DNA of 31,419 bases from GCA-2746795 sp964643965 (GTDB taxonomy: Bacteria > Chloroflexota > Anaerolineae > Promineifilales > Promineifilaceae): the NCBI GenBank assembly GCA_964643965.1, contig CAZXVH010000056.1, positions 1 through 31,419 of the forward strand, given 5' to 3'. The notes beneath the pieces are model-generated. The model saw only the letters and a list, made by a program, of their open reading frames with translations, had not been told where the DNA came from and did no database searches. Made by a program: the position numbers and the translations under genes. Numbering within the stretch: position 1 is the first letter of the stretch; every line of letters starts with the position of its first letter. Positions 15,281 to 23,173 of this stretch are shown here, one piece after another.

Positions 15281-16396
15281 TTATTTTTCAGGTTGCCGTA
15301 CTTGAATCGAATCCGGCGTGATGACTTTGGCGCTGACACGAGCAGAGGTGGGCACGTCCATGAGCATATTGGTGTAGCTGGCGTTTGCCAACGGGCAGTA
15401 GCACTCTTTGGCGGCGATGCTGCGGCGTACTTCTTTAATTTTGTCACCGAACCAGATTTCTTTGAAGTCATAGTTGTGGTCGCGCAGATTGCCCAGGTCA
15501 TCGGCGCGGATGCAGCAGGGCCAGACCGTGCCATCGGCGTAAATTTGGGCGCTGGCCCAGCCGGCATAACAGTCAATCACCTGATCTTTCTCTTCCAAGA
15601 TACGTTTGACCAGCTCGTAATACTCCACCCGAAACGCCTCGGTGATACGGGAAACCCCTTTGTATTGCTTACTGTTGACATACTTTATCAGCTTGTCAAT
15701 GGCGACGGCATATTCTTCGGGTTCAGGCGTAATCGGCAGCCCGACGGTATCCAGTTCCACACGCGGCTCCGCAATTTCGGTGATGAACTGGTCTGTGCCA
15801 GATTTATCGGCATAGGTAATCAATTCATCCAGATGGCCTACGCTAAACACAGACACAACCGAATGAATGCCCACAGACAAATTGGGGAATTCATCCCGCA
15901 TCGCCAAATATTGCGCCAGGCGTTCCTCGAATTTCTCAAAGTTGCCAGGCACATGGCGGATATAGTCATGTTTTTCACCCACACCATCCAGGGAGAGGTT
16001 GATGATAAGCTGGGTATCGGTGCAGGTTTTGAGGATTTCACGCACCCGCTCTGGACCGCTTTTGAGGATGGCGTTGGTGGGGATGTTGATGATGCCCGGC
16101 TGACAATGTTTGTAAGCCAGTTTGGTCAGTTCCACGATGTCGGGGAACATAAGCGGTTCGCCGCCGCTGATAGTAAACCAGTAGGGCGCTTTGCCCAGAG
16201 AAGCGAGTACTTTGTCCCATTCGTCCAGAGTGAGTTCGTTTTCCCGCTTCATCCAGATGTTGCAGGTGAGGCAGCGGGAGTTGCATTTGGGGGACGGGGA
16301 GAGGGTAATATTTATCGGCAATATTTGGGGCCAGCCAAAGCGCCGGTAAGATTTAAAGAGGGGGATGCGTGCTAACACGCCAAGCATAGAGTTCAT
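15281..16396 (-). CDS. Radical SAM/SPASM domain protein
   Basis: The 371-residue protein has the radical SAM motif CNSRCLTC (CxxxCxxC) at about residues 38-45, then TISGGEPLM (SAM-binding GGE) and NLSLDGVGEKHD. A SPASM-type C-terminal region holds auxiliary-cluster cysteines: CYAGWASAQIYADGTVWPCC, then CYCPLANASYTN. Such enzymes mature peptides or modify carbohydrates and lipids. There is no peptide precursor in sight. Its direct upstream partner is a GT2 glycosyltransferase and it sits among envelope genes, so a sugar or lipid substrate is as likely as a peptide. The ATG at 16396 begins MNSMLGVLARIPLF. The gene ends just before the octamer repeat. The fold is secure, the reaction is not. Confidence 0.9.
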   Translation of the reverse strand: MNSMLGVLARIPLFKSYRRFGWPQILPINITLSPSPKCNSRCLTCNIWMKRENELTLDEWDKVLASLGKAPYWFTISGGEPLMFPDIVELTKLAYKHCQPGIINIPTNAILKSGPERVREILKTCTDTQLIINLSLDGVGEKHDYIRHVPGNFEKFEERLAQYLAMRDEFPNLSVGIHSVVSVFSVGHLDELITYADKSGTDQFITEIAEPRVELDTVGLPITPEPEEYAVAIDKLIKYVNSKQYKGVSRITEAFRVEYYELVKRILEEKDQVIDCYAGWASAQIYADGTVWPCCIRADDLGNLRDHNYDFKEIWFGDKIKEVRRSIAAKECYCPLANASYTNMLMDVPTSARVSAKVITPDSIQVRQPEK

Positions 16397-16398
16397 AA

Positions 16399-16456
16399 TT
16401 TAGAGCGTAGCGCATAAAGCAGAGCGCTTCCTTCTACGCACGACATTCTACGCGCT
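16399..16456. repeat. Weak degenerate repeat between radical SAM and GT2 genes
   Basis: The gap holds partially repeated blocks (TAGAGCG, TAGCGCA, TTCTACGCACGACA, TTCTACGCGCTATG) with approximate 7/14-nt spacing and inverted TAGAGCGTAGCGC / GCGCTA elements. It is much more degenerate than the other arrays. Confidence 0.35.
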
Positions 16457-17345
16457 ATGGGTTCAACTCCTTTGTTGTAGTGGCGATTTCCCAGACAGTG
16501 TGGTTTTTATCGCCCTTTTTATAATCACGCCAGCCGAGAAAACGGCCGTAAGCCTCCAGGAAAGCGAAGCTCCAAGACCAGATAAACGGCTTTGGCTGCC
16601 AATCTAATTCCTTAAGAAACAGTTTCAACACTTTGCCGCCGCTCATGGTACTGACGGCGTAACCAAGCATGTTTTGCACATCCAGATGCCCGGCATAGAT
16701 GCGGCGGCGCTGGCGCAGGAAGTCGTCCACGTTTTCCGGCCCTTTGTTGTAGACGATGGCCTCCGGCACGTAACAAACCTTGTAACCCTGCCCGCGCACC
16801 ACCGGTTCCACACTGGCTTCATCAACGGCCGTGTGATAAGGAATGCGCTCAAATACCTTGCGGAAGGCGGTCATTTCACCCGCTTTGAAGCCGTGTAGAT
16901 TGATCTGGTGGTGCAAATCCCAGAGCAGGTGAACGCCAAAACCCATAAAGGTAGTGGGGTCGTTGACGGGTACGGGGCGGCAGCTAGTCATGCCTATCTC
17001 CGGGTCGGCCAGGGGCGCCACCAGTTTTTCGATGGCGTCATAGTCGGGCAGCAGGTCGGCGCTGCTCAGGAGCAGCACTTTTTCGGTGGCGTGGCGCATA
17101 AACAGGTTGATGGCGGAAGCTTTGCCCTCTCGCGTTTCCTGGATGAGCAGGTCGATGCGTGGATCGGCGGCGGCAAATTGACGCACGATGCGTTCGGTGT
17201 TATCGGTGCAGCCGCTGATGACCACGATGATCTCAGTGAGGTCTACGACATTGAACCGGGATTCCTGCACTCGTTTGAGCAGTTTACCGATATTGGCTTC
17301 TTCGTTATAGGCGGTGATGCCTAATGAACAGGGGATCTTCTCCAT
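16455..17345 (-). CDS. Glycosyltransferase family 2
   Basis: The 296-residue GT-A fold enzyme is expected to transfer a sugar from a nucleotide sugar at the cytosolic membrane face. LGITAYNEEANIGKLL (about 8-23) is the classic GT2 N-terminus. EIIVVISGCTDNTERIV (about 38-54) binds the nucleotide, and LSSADLLPD (about 93-101) stands in the DxD position. DEASVEPVVRGQGYKVCYVPEA holds the acceptor-side ED-like region, and a QRRRIYAGHL motif follows (QxxRW-like). No clear TM helices are seen. The start is ATG 17345 with about 60 nt to the next gene downstream (radical SAM), suggesting co-transcription. The acceptor is unknown. Confidence 0.9.
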   Translation of the reverse strand: MEKIPCSLGITAYNEEANIGKLLKRVQESRFNVVDLTEIIVVISGCTDNTERIVRQFAAADPRIDLLIQETREGKASAINLFMRHATEKVLLLSSADLLPDYDAIEKLVAPLADPEIGMTSCRPVPVNDPTTFMGFGVHLLWDLHHQINLHGFKAGEMTAFRKVFERIPYHTAVDEASVEPVVRGQGYKVCYVPEAIVYNKGPENVDDFLRQRRRIYAGHLDVQNMLGYAVSTMSGGKVLKLFLKELDWQPKPFIWSWSFAFLEAYGRFLGWRDYKKGDKNHTVWEIATTTKELNP

Positions 17346-17504
17346 AGGGCAACTTTATCAGAGGTTCAGTGCGGTGCAAGTATAACGAGCTACGGAATTT
17401 TGACGAATGGGCTACTGACCACATTGCCAGGAGAGGTATCCTCAGCTGCTATTTTCACCGGAGATAATACAAAATAAGGGTCTGAGTTTTGCAGACTTTT
17501 ACCA

Positions 17505-17628
17505 TCATCTCCGCAGCAGCGTCACCACCCTGGCCAGGTTGCCCAACAAACCGGCGCTGACCATGATGAAGGGGATGGTTTGCAAACTCGCCGGGCAGAG
17601 GGCGATGGCGGCGATTTGGGCAGTGACG
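17505..17628 (-). pseudogene. Truncated duplicate of the 3' end of the flippase gene
   Basis: 17515-17628 matches 18387-18500 over 114 bp with no gaps and 11 mismatches (about 90% identity). Read on the minus strand it gives VTAQIAAIALCPASLQ... ending GNLARVVTLLRR and a TGA at 17505-17507, clearly the counterpart of the flippase C-terminus (VTAQIAAIALYPANLQ...TLLKR). Roughly nine of about 40 residues differ, so most substitutions change the protein, as expected of a fragment without selection. No other part of the gene is present. The toxin-antitoxin pair lies between the two copies. Confidence 0.85.
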
Positions 17629-17670
17629 CGATGCGTAAAGTCTGAAAACGAATTGCTACTCAAAAAGTGA

Positions 17671-17699
17671 TTGTGCTGTCATCATATAACTGCTATATT
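17671..17699 (+). promoter_or_regulatory. Predicted promoter of the toxin-antitoxin pair
   Basis: TTGTGC (17671-17676), a 17-nt spacer and TATATT (17694-17699) preceded by TGC, i.e. an extended -10 box. It lies about 40 nt before the antitoxin start. Confidence 0.45.
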
Positions 17700-17739
17700 G
17701 AGGGAATAAGCATTAAATCTGCGAATGGAGAATGGCCCA

Positions 17740-17967
17740 ATGGATTGGCAAAAATATATACATTCAGACTTTGAAACTTTGAACGGCAAGCCTGTGGTGA
17801 AGGGAACGCGACTTTCCGTTGAATTTCTGCTTCACTTGTTTGCCGCAGGATGGACTGAACCGCAGATACTAGAGAACTACCCCAATTTAACCTCAGAAGC
17901 GCTCCGTGCTGTATTTGCCTATGCGGCCGAAAGCATGAGTGAGGACACACTATTCCCCGTTCCATAG
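17740..17967 (+). CDS. DUF433 family antitoxin
   Basis: This small helical DNA-binding protein of the DUF433 family (winged-helix-like antitoxin) is the usual partner of PIN-like DUF5615 toxins. The 75 residues show the family pattern: YIHSDFETLNGKPVVKGTRLSVEFLL, then AAGWTEPQILENYPNLTSEALRAVFAYA. The frame is open from ATG 17725, but ATG 17740 has a GGAG box 9 nt upstream and begins with the conserved part (MDWQKYIHSD). The toxin gene follows after 8 nt. Like other antitoxins it probably represses its own promoter. It is one of the few plus-strand genes in this stretch and lies between two copies of the flippase 3' end, suggesting the pair arrived as a mobile island. Confidence 0.88.
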   Translation: MDWQKYIHSDFETLNGKPVVKGTRLSVEFLLHLFAAGWTEPQILENYPNLTSEALRAVFAYAAESMSEDTLFPVP

Positions 17968-17975
17968 AGCAAATA

Positions 17976-18347
17976 ATGCATTTTCTTGCCAACGAAAATT
18001 TCCCTCTAGCCAGCATCAACAAATTGAGAAGTGCTAATTATGACGTTATTGCTGTGATCGAAATGATGCCCGGCGCAATTGATAAACAAGTGTTGACACT
18101 TGCACACCAAGAGACACGCATCATTCTCACATTTGATCGGGATTACGGCGAATTACTCTTCAAGCATAAGCTGCCCAAACCAGCGGGAGTTATCTTTCTA
18201 CGATTCGTTCCCTTGACGCCTGAAGAGCCAGCCGCCTATATCTTGGAATTATTAGCTAACCCAAACATCCAGCTAGAAGGAAAATTTACGGTTGCCGCCC
18301 GAGACAAAATACGCCAGCGCCCCCTTTCTAAATCTGAACCACGTTAG
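17976..18347 (+). CDS. DUF5615 PIN-like toxin
   Basis: This 123-residue PIN-like nuclease domain protein is the presumed RNase toxin of a type II pair with DUF433. The N-terminal FLANENFPLASI supplies the first acidic residues, VIEMMPGAIDKQVLTLA is the conserved middle, and IILTFDRDYGELLF carries the acidic metal-binding DRD. The tail after residue 110 is basic. ATG 17976 lies 8 nt after the antitoxin stop, so the genes are coupled. It converges on the flippase gene with 29 nt between, where a 7-bp hairpin (18354-18375) may end transcription. Toxicity is inferred from the family, not shown. Confidence 0.87.
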   Translation: MHFLANENFPLASINKLRSANYDVIAVIEMMPGAIDKQVLTLAHQETRIILTFDRDYGELLFKHKLPKPAGVIFLRFVPLTPEEPAAYILELLANPNIQLEGKFTVAARDKIRQRPLSKSEPR

Positions 18348-18353
18348 CAACAA

Positions 18354-18375
18354 TGTAATCGATTATTGGATTACA
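18354..18375. terminator. Short hairpin between convergent genes
   Basis: TGTAATC (18354-18360) pairs with GATTACA (18369-18375) around an 8-nt loop, in the 29-nt gap between the toxin and flippase stop codons. It has no strong U-tract on either strand, so it would be a weak bidirectional terminator at best. Confidence 0.35.
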
Positions 18376-18376
18376 G

Positions 18377-19648
18377 TTATCTTTTGAGCAGCGTCACCGC
18401 CCCGGCCAGGTTGCCCAGTAAACCGGCGCCGACCATGATGAGGGCGACGGTTTGCAAATTTGCCGGGTAGAGGGCGATGGCGGCGATTTGGGCAGTGACG
18501 ATGAGGACGAGCAGGATGACAAACGGCCGTTTCTCCGCCGAAAGGGCATAGTTCAGCCAGATATTGATACCCGCAAACAGGGTGGTCGCCAGCCCTACCA
18601 ATCCCAACAGGGTGCCCGGATCCGGGTACTGCCCCCGAAAGACCAGATTGGTGAGGAACGCGGGAAACAGAAAGTAAACGGCCGTTAACACCATCCCCGG
18701 AATCAACGTCGCCGCCAGCGCCAGCAGCAAATGAGGTCGGGCGTCTTTGCCTTGCGCGTGGCGCTGCGTCGCTTTCGGGAACAACACCATACCAATCGCC
18801 AGTGGCACAAACAGATTCATCCGCGCCAGGATGTTGACCGGCGTATACTGCACCGCCAGCGCGGCCGGCAGCAGCCGGTTGACCAAAATGGCGTCAGCAT
18901 AAACCAGTAAAGCAAAAGACCCGAGACCCACCAGCGTCAGCAGCGAATAAGAGAGGCTCACTTTTTGCACGTTTTCGATTTTAGAGGCGCGGAAGAAGGG
19001 GCGCAGCAGCCACAGCGCCAGGATGAGCGCCAGGCCGCTGGCGATGGGCAGAGCCAGCACCGCCCCCACCAGATTCAAGCCCAGCCAGATTAAGCCCAGC
19101 GTCAAGGCAAAGCGAGCCACCGCCTGCACAATGGCCACGCCGCCCAACCCCCAAAAGTTTTGTGTGCCTTGCAAGGCGCCATCGGTGACGGGGCGCAAAA
19201 AGAAGAGGAGCAGGGCCAGGCTGGCGGCAACCAACGCCCCGGTGGTTGGCACATTGATTACCTTACTGGTGATGGGGGAAAAAAGGGCAAAGAGAACGGC
19301 CGTAATCAATCCCCACTGCCACGCCCAGCGCCAACGCCCCCGCAAAAACGCGCCAATGCGGCTGGTCGCATCGGGCAAAATAGCCAGTTCGGCCGAATAG
19401 TAAGCCACCACGTTGCGAATCACCCAGGTCAACTGCTCAGCGATTTTGAGGACGTTCATCACCGCTAAAAAGGCGATGGCCTCCATGTCCGTCAGCAGCA
19501 GACCGGCAGCCACCAGCACCAGATAGTCAAAGCCGCCGGCCACCACCGTCGCCCCGGCCATCACCACCCCATCCAGGGCATCGCGGGAACGGGCCAGGGC
19601 TACCAGGCGATCAAACATGGGAACCCTGGCGGGATGATCATTCCTCAT
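18377..19648 (-). CDS. Polysaccharide/lipid-linked sugar flippase, MOP superfamily
   Basis: The 423-residue integral membrane protein has about 12 hydrophobic helices and the layout of Wzx-like oligosaccharide flippases (MOP/MATE superfamily), which move lipid-linked sugars across the cytoplasmic membrane. Recognisable stretches are GGFDYLVLVAAGLLL, RNVVAYYSAEL, LQGTQNFWGLGG, VNRLLPAALAVQYTPVNILARMN and GLVGLATTLFAGINIWLNYAL. The frame overlaps the upstream methyltransferase by 11 nt; ATG 19618 (MFDRLVALA) is an alternative start that would avoid the overlap. With the GT2, GT39, YfhO and SDR genes it points to assembly of a surface glycan. Its last 114 bp have a decayed second copy at 17515-17628. 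Confidence 0.83.
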   Translation of the reverse strand: MRNDHPARVPMFDRLVALARSRDALDGVVMAGATVVAGGFDYLVLVAAGLLLTDMEAIAFLAVMNVLKIAEQLTWVIRNVVAYYSAELAILPDATSRIGAFLRGRWRWAWQWGLITAVLFALFSPITSKVINVPTTGALVAASLALLLFFLRPVTDGALQGTQNFWGLGGVAIVQAVARFALTLGLIWLGLNLVGAVLALPIASGLALILALWLLRPFFRASKIENVQKVSLSYSLLTLVGLGSFALLVYADAILVNRLLPAALAVQYTPVNILARMNLFVPLAIGMVLFPKATQRHAQGKDARPHLLLALAATLIPGMVLTAVYFLFPAFLTNLVFRGQYPDPGTLLGLVGLATTLFAGINIWLNYALSAEKRPFVILLVLIVTAQIAAIALYPANLQTVALIMVGAGLLGNLAGAVTLLKR

Positions 19649-20348
19649 TCTTCATAGCCACAACATAACAATGCGCCGCATAGCGGCGAAACAGCTTCAC
19701 AAAGAACCGCTCCACCAGCACAAACAACGGCGTCAACTTTTCCATAAACGGAAACTGGTCGGGCAAAATCTCCCATATCCAGAAAATGACGCTGTACTGC
19801 TCCGCCTTGTCTACGCCAAAACCCTCGCCGCTTAGCTGCGATTTCAAGCCGTCAAAGTAAAAGGGGGCGTTGATTTCGTCCCCCAGCCATTTAGGGTAAA
19901 GCTTCCGTCCCCAGCGGATGATGGGATTGTCTTCGGTCGTTTCCACCAGGAAGAGGACGCCGCCCGGCTTGAGGCAGCGGCGCACCTCTTGCAGCGCCCG
20001 CGTCACGTCACCGATGTGGTGCAGCACATGCTGGATGTAGATGAGGTCAAACGTTTCGTCGGCAAAGGGCAAATCGAGACCGGAGGCGATGGCCACCGGG
20101 CCGTGGCGTGCGGCCAACTGCACCCGCTCCGGCACAACGTCGATACCAAAGGGAAAACGGCCGTACTGCCGGAAGCGGCTCATATTCCAACCAGAGGCAC
20201 AGCCCAAGTCGAGAATTGCCATCTCGCCTGGATGCGAGACCACGCCGGGCTGCTGCATCAGGCGCTTCTCCTCAGCAAAATAAGGCAACACCTGGTACCG
20301 GCTGTTTGACCAGTTTTCACCAAAAGTGACGGGTTTGCGGTAATCCAT
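19638..20348 (-). CDS. Class I SAM-dependent methyltransferase
   Basis: The Methyltransf_11-type enzyme has motif I LDLGCASGWNMS, the acidic GIDVVPERV, motif II IASGLDLPFADETFDLIY and QHVLHHIGDVTRALQEVRRCLKPGG, all textbook. The C-terminal half is less conserved, with an amphipathic helix near ILPDQFPFMEKLTPLF. The open frame reaches a TTG at 20399, but those 17 codons come from heptamer repeats, so ATG 20348 (MDYRKPVTFG, 236 residues) is preferred, although its ribosome binding site is weak. It overlaps the flippase start and follows murA on the same strand. It probably methylates a sugar or lipid intermediate of the same pathway; the substrate is unknown. Confidence 0.88.
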   Translation of the reverse strand: MDYRKPVTFGENWSNSRYQVLPYFAEEKRLMQQPGVVSHPGEMAILDLGCASGWNMSRFRQYGRFPFGIDVVPERVQLAARHGPVAIASGLDLPFADETFDLIYIQHVLHHIGDVTRALQEVRRCLKPGGVLFLVETTEDNPIIRWGRKLYPKWLGDEINAPFYFDGLKSQLSGEGFGVDKAEQYSVIFWIWEILPDQFPFMEKLTPLFVLVERFFVKLFRRYAAHCYVVAMKNEE

Positions 20349-20360
20349 ACAATAAAATCT

Positions 20361-20417
20361 GAGAGTAGAGAGTGGAGATTTCGGCTGATCAATCTTCAAT
20401 CTTTACTCTTCATCTCC
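20361..20417. repeat. Two short heptamer arrays between murA and the methyltransferase
   Basis: GAGAGTA, GAGAGTG, GAGATTT (20361-20381) and CAATCTT, CAATCTT, TACTCTT, CATCTCC (20390-20417) both have a 7-nt period with different unit sequences. They fill the gap up to the murA stop codon. Confidence 0.6.
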
Positions 20418-20419
20418 CC

Positions 20420-21715
20420 TCACGCCACCCGCTGGATATTGGCGCCCAAATCCAGCAGTTTTTGCTCAATATTCTCGTAGCCGCGATCAATTTGTTGAAT
20501 GTTGTGGATAACACTGGAACCTTCCGCACAGAGCGCCGCCAACACCATGGCCATGCCGGCGCGGATGTCGGGGCTGGGTACGCCGTGTGGGCTGGCGTTC
20601 AGTTTAGAGCCGCCATCCACAATCACCCGATGCGGATCACAAATAACGATGCGAGCGCCCATAAACGTCAGATTATCCACAAAGAAGAAGCGGCTCTCAT
20701 ACATCCAATCATGCAGCAGCACCGTGCCCCGTGATTGGGTGGCGATAACCACGGCAATGCTCATCAGATCGGCGGGGAAGCCGGGCCAGGGCAGCGGCTT
20801 AATCTGGGGGATACGTCCGCCCAGCGCCGGCGCTATCGTCATGCGCTGCTCGCTGGGAACCATGATGATGTCGTTCTCTTCCACCAGCCAATGAACGCCT
20901 AATTTCTCAAACACCAGTTCAATCATGCCCAGGTTATGCGGATCGGCGTCTTTGATGCGGATCTCGCCGCCGGTAACGGCCGCGGCGCCGATAAAGCTGC
21001 CCACTTCCATAAAGTCTGCGCCAATGCGGAACGCTGTGCCGCTCAATTTCTCCACGCCGTGAATTGTCAGGCGATTAGTCCCGATGCCTTCGATGTGAGC
21101 GCCCATTTGATTGAGAAAATGGCATAAGTCGCGCACATGGGGTTCGCAGGCGGCGTTGTCGATCACCGTCGTGCCTTTGGCCAGGGAAGCGGCCATCACG
21201 GTGTTTTCTGTGGCCGTCACACTGGCTTCTGCCTGCAAATAGTAGCCGGCGCCGGTCAACTGGTTGGCCTTCATGCGAAAAACGCCGCGCCCCACCAGTT
21301 CCACTTCTGCCCCCAACGCTTCCAGGCCACGAATCAAGGTATCTAACGGCCGTCCGCCAATGACATCGCCGCCGGGCAAAGGCAAGACAACTTCACCCAT
21401 GCGAGCCAACATCGGCCCGGAAAAAACAAAGGAAGCGCGCGTACGGCCAGCCAGCGTACTGTCCAGTTCACTGGTGCGCACGGAGGCGGCATGGACGCGC
21501 CAACTGCCGCCGCCCAAATCCGTTACTTCCACGCCGATGTCACGCAGCAGAAAAATAGTGTTTTGTACGTCCTGGATGTTGGGGATATTGTGCAGGATAA
21601 CAGGCTGATCGGTCAGCAAACAGGCTGGCAGCAGCTTGAGAGCCGCATTTTTATTGCCGCTGGCTGTGATTGTGCCGTTTAAACGGTGTCCACCTTCAAT
21701 AATGAATTTTCCCAT
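20420..21715 (-). CDS. murA: UDP-N-acetylglucosamine 1-carboxyvinyltransferase with Asp in place of the catalytic-loop Cys
   Basis: This cytosolic enzyme performs the first committed step of peptidoglycan synthesis, adding enolpyruvate from PEP to UDP-GlcNAc. The 431 residues and two-domain inside-out barrel pattern are standard. Lys22 (SGNKNAALK), the Asp of GFPADLM (E. coli Asp305 position) and the Arg of DIRAGMAMVLAAL (Arg397 position) are present. In the mobile loop the usual LPGGC is LPGGD: Asp117 (codon 21365-21367) replaces the Cys that fosfomycin alkylates. The same change occurs naturally in MurA of Mycobacterium tuberculosis and Chlamydia, which are insensitive to the drug. The ATG at 21715 is followed by MGKFIIEGG. 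It heads a minus-strand unit with the methyltransferase and flippase genes, linking wall synthesis and glycan export. Confidence 0.95.
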   Translation of the reverse strand: MGKFIIEGGHRLNGTITASGNKNAALKLLPACLLTDQPVILHNIPNIQDVQNTIFLLRDIGVEVTDLGGGSWRVHAASVRTSELDSTLAGRTRASFVFSGPMLARMGEVVLPLPGGDVIGGRPLDTLIRGLEALGAEVELVGRGVFRMKANQLTGAGYYLQAEASVTATENTVMAASLAKGTTVIDNAACEPHVRDLCHFLNQMGAHIEGIGTNRLTIHGVEKLSGTAFRIGADFMEVGSFIGAAAVTGGEIRIKDADPHNLGMIELVFEKLGVHWLVEENDIIMVPSEQRMTIAPALGGRIPQIKPLPWPGFPADLMSIAVVIATQSRGTVLLHDWMYESRFFFVDNLTFMGARIVICDPHRVIVDGGSKLNASPHGVPSPDIRAGMAMVLAALCAEGSSVIHNIQQIDRGYENIEQKLLDLGANIQRVA

Positions 21716-21845
21716 TTTTTATCTCTTTTTTCTGGTGGGGGCAGATTATGTTGCTCACCCGGTTCAGTAAGGTATAGGGACAGATGATTTTACCAATGGC
21801 TCCCACCAAGACAACCCATGACTAACCTACGTCGCTATTCCTGAT

Positions 21846-21874
21846 TTGCCTGTGAACTTTCAGAGTAGTAAACT
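21846..21874 (+). promoter_or_regulatory. Possible promoter of the REC-GAF-PAS gene
   Basis: TTGCCT (21846-21851), a 17-nt spacer and TAAACT (21869-21874), about 40 nt before the ATG. The match to the sigma70 consensus is moderate (about 4/6 in each box). Confidence 0.3.
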
Positions 21875-21913
21875 AGGGGACAAGCAATAATCCAGGCTAA
21901 GGAAGGGCGCGTC

Positions 21914-23140
21914 ATGTACGAACGTGTACTTATTATTGACGATTCTCAAGAAATCCGTGAATTTTTAAGCGAATATATCCTCAAACCAAAAGGGTTTGAA
22001 GTGCTATTAGCGTCGAATGGGCTGATGGGATTGGAGATGGCCATTGCCAAAGAGCCAGATTTGATGATCGTGGATCAACAGATGCCACGCCTGACCGGTC
22101 TGGAGGTGTTGGAGAAGCTAAAAGAGCGGGGCATTGAAATACCGGCGATTTTGGCTACGGCGCATGGTTCGGAAGAAACGGCCGTTGCTGCCTTCCGCCT
22201 CGGCATTCGTGATTACGTCATCAAACCCTTTGACGCCGACGAAATCAGCGAATCAGTGGACAAAGCGCTGCGCGAAAGCCGCCTGGCGCGAGAACGAGAC
22301 CAGTTGGTGCAGCAGTTGATGGAAAGCAACTCCCAATTGCAGCGCCGGGCGCAAGAGCTAAACGTCCTCTATGGCGTGGGCAAATCCGTGGCTTCTTCAC
22401 TTGATTTGGAAGAGGTGCTGCACCGGGTGGTAGAAGCGGCCGTTTACGTGGTGGGCGCTGAAGAAGGCTCCCTCATGCTGCTCGATGAAGAGCAGGGCGA
22501 ACTGTACATCCGCGCTTCCAAAAACCTGGACTCCAAAGCCAAGTCAATGCGCAAACGGGTATCAGACAGTCTGGCCGGTAAGGTGCTGCAAACCAAACGC
22601 GCCATCGCCATCGGCAATGATTCCCAATGGAAGCGCACTCACACCGCCCTGCTGGTTAAATCCTTGATTTACGTGCCCCTGATCTTGCAAAACAAACCGA
22701 TTGGCGTCTTGGGCGTCACCAACCGTTTGAAAGAAACCTCATTTGACAGCAATGATACCCGGGCGCTCTCCGCCCTGGGCGGTTATGCCACCATCGCCAT
22801 CAACAACGCCAATATTTATCGCCAGATAGAAGCGGAGAAGAACACCTTAAGCGCCGTGGTAGACTTGACAGATGATCCGGTGGTGGTTATTGACGCAGAC
22901 AACATCCTGCTCATCGCCAATTCAGCCGCCCGCAAAGTATTGAACTTAGCGGCAGAAAATATCATCGGCCAAAATATTGAACCTTTAACAGAAAGCAGCT
23001 TTGTGGACTTTATCAACCAAGATCAGCCTGATGATAACGTGATCACCGGCAACTTGACTTTGCAGAATGGTACTGCGTACACAGCTGAAATGACCAGGAT
23101 TGAGGGTGGCGTCCGCTCTATTTTATTGCAAGCCAGTTAA
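21914..23140 (+). CDS. Orphan response regulator with REC-GAF-PAS architecture
   Basis: The 408-residue soluble signalling protein has a REC domain (about 1-120) with Asp9/Asp10, phospho-acceptor Asp54 (MIVDQQMP), Thr82 and Lys104 (VIKPFD), a complete set. A predicted coiled coil follows (about 118-150, ending LQRRAQELNVLYGVGKSV), then a GAF domain (about 152-298) and a short PAS-like domain (about 308-405, VVVIDADNILLIANSAARKVL). There is no kinase, DNA-binding, GGDEF or phosphatase output. AAGGA before the ATG is a good ribosome binding site. No histidine kinase is adjacent and both neighbours are on the other strand. It may bind a partner protein, or be a shortened histidine kinase that ends in its PAS domain. 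The palindrome at 22177 reads ETAV. Confidence 0.88.
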   Translation: MYERVLIIDDSQEIREFLSEYILKPKGFEVLLASNGLMGLEMAIAKEPDLMIVDQQMPRLTGLEVLEKLKERGIEIPAILATAHGSEETAVAAFRLGIRDYVIKPFDADEISESVDKALRESRLARERDQLVQQLMESNSQLQRRAQELNVLYGVGKSVASSLDLEEVLHRVVEAAVYVVGAEEGSLMLLDEEQGELYIRASKNLDSKAKSMRKRVSDSLAGKVLQTKRAIAIGNDSQWKRTHTALLVKSLIYVPLILQNKPIGVLGVTNRLKETSFDSNDTRALSALGGYATIAINNANIYRQIEAEKNTLSAVVDLTDDPVVVIDADNILLIANSAARKVLNLAAENIIGQNIEPLTESSFVDFINQDQPDDNVITGNLTLQNGTAYTAEMTRIEGGVRSILLQAS

Positions 23141-23173
23141 TACTTAGACGTGCGGATCAATCAATTAACGAAA

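Larger units (their letters stand above)
17346..17724. other. Intergenic stretch holding a decayed gene fragment and a promoter
   Basis: 17346-17504 shows no feature beyond a 5-bp hairpin with a T4 tail (17480-17500). 17505-17628 is the flippase pseudogene fragment, and 17671-17699 is the likely promoter of the toxin-antitoxin pair. Confidence 0.6.

Noticed and set aside
15293..16375. 360-codon plus-strand open frame
   Set aside because: It is the antisense shadow of the radical SAM gene, whose motifs (CNSRCLTC, SPASM cysteines) are unmistakable on the minus strand.
17505..17628. Small independent membrane-protein gene
   Set aside because: It has no start codon context and aligns end to end with the flippase C-terminus, so it is a remnant.
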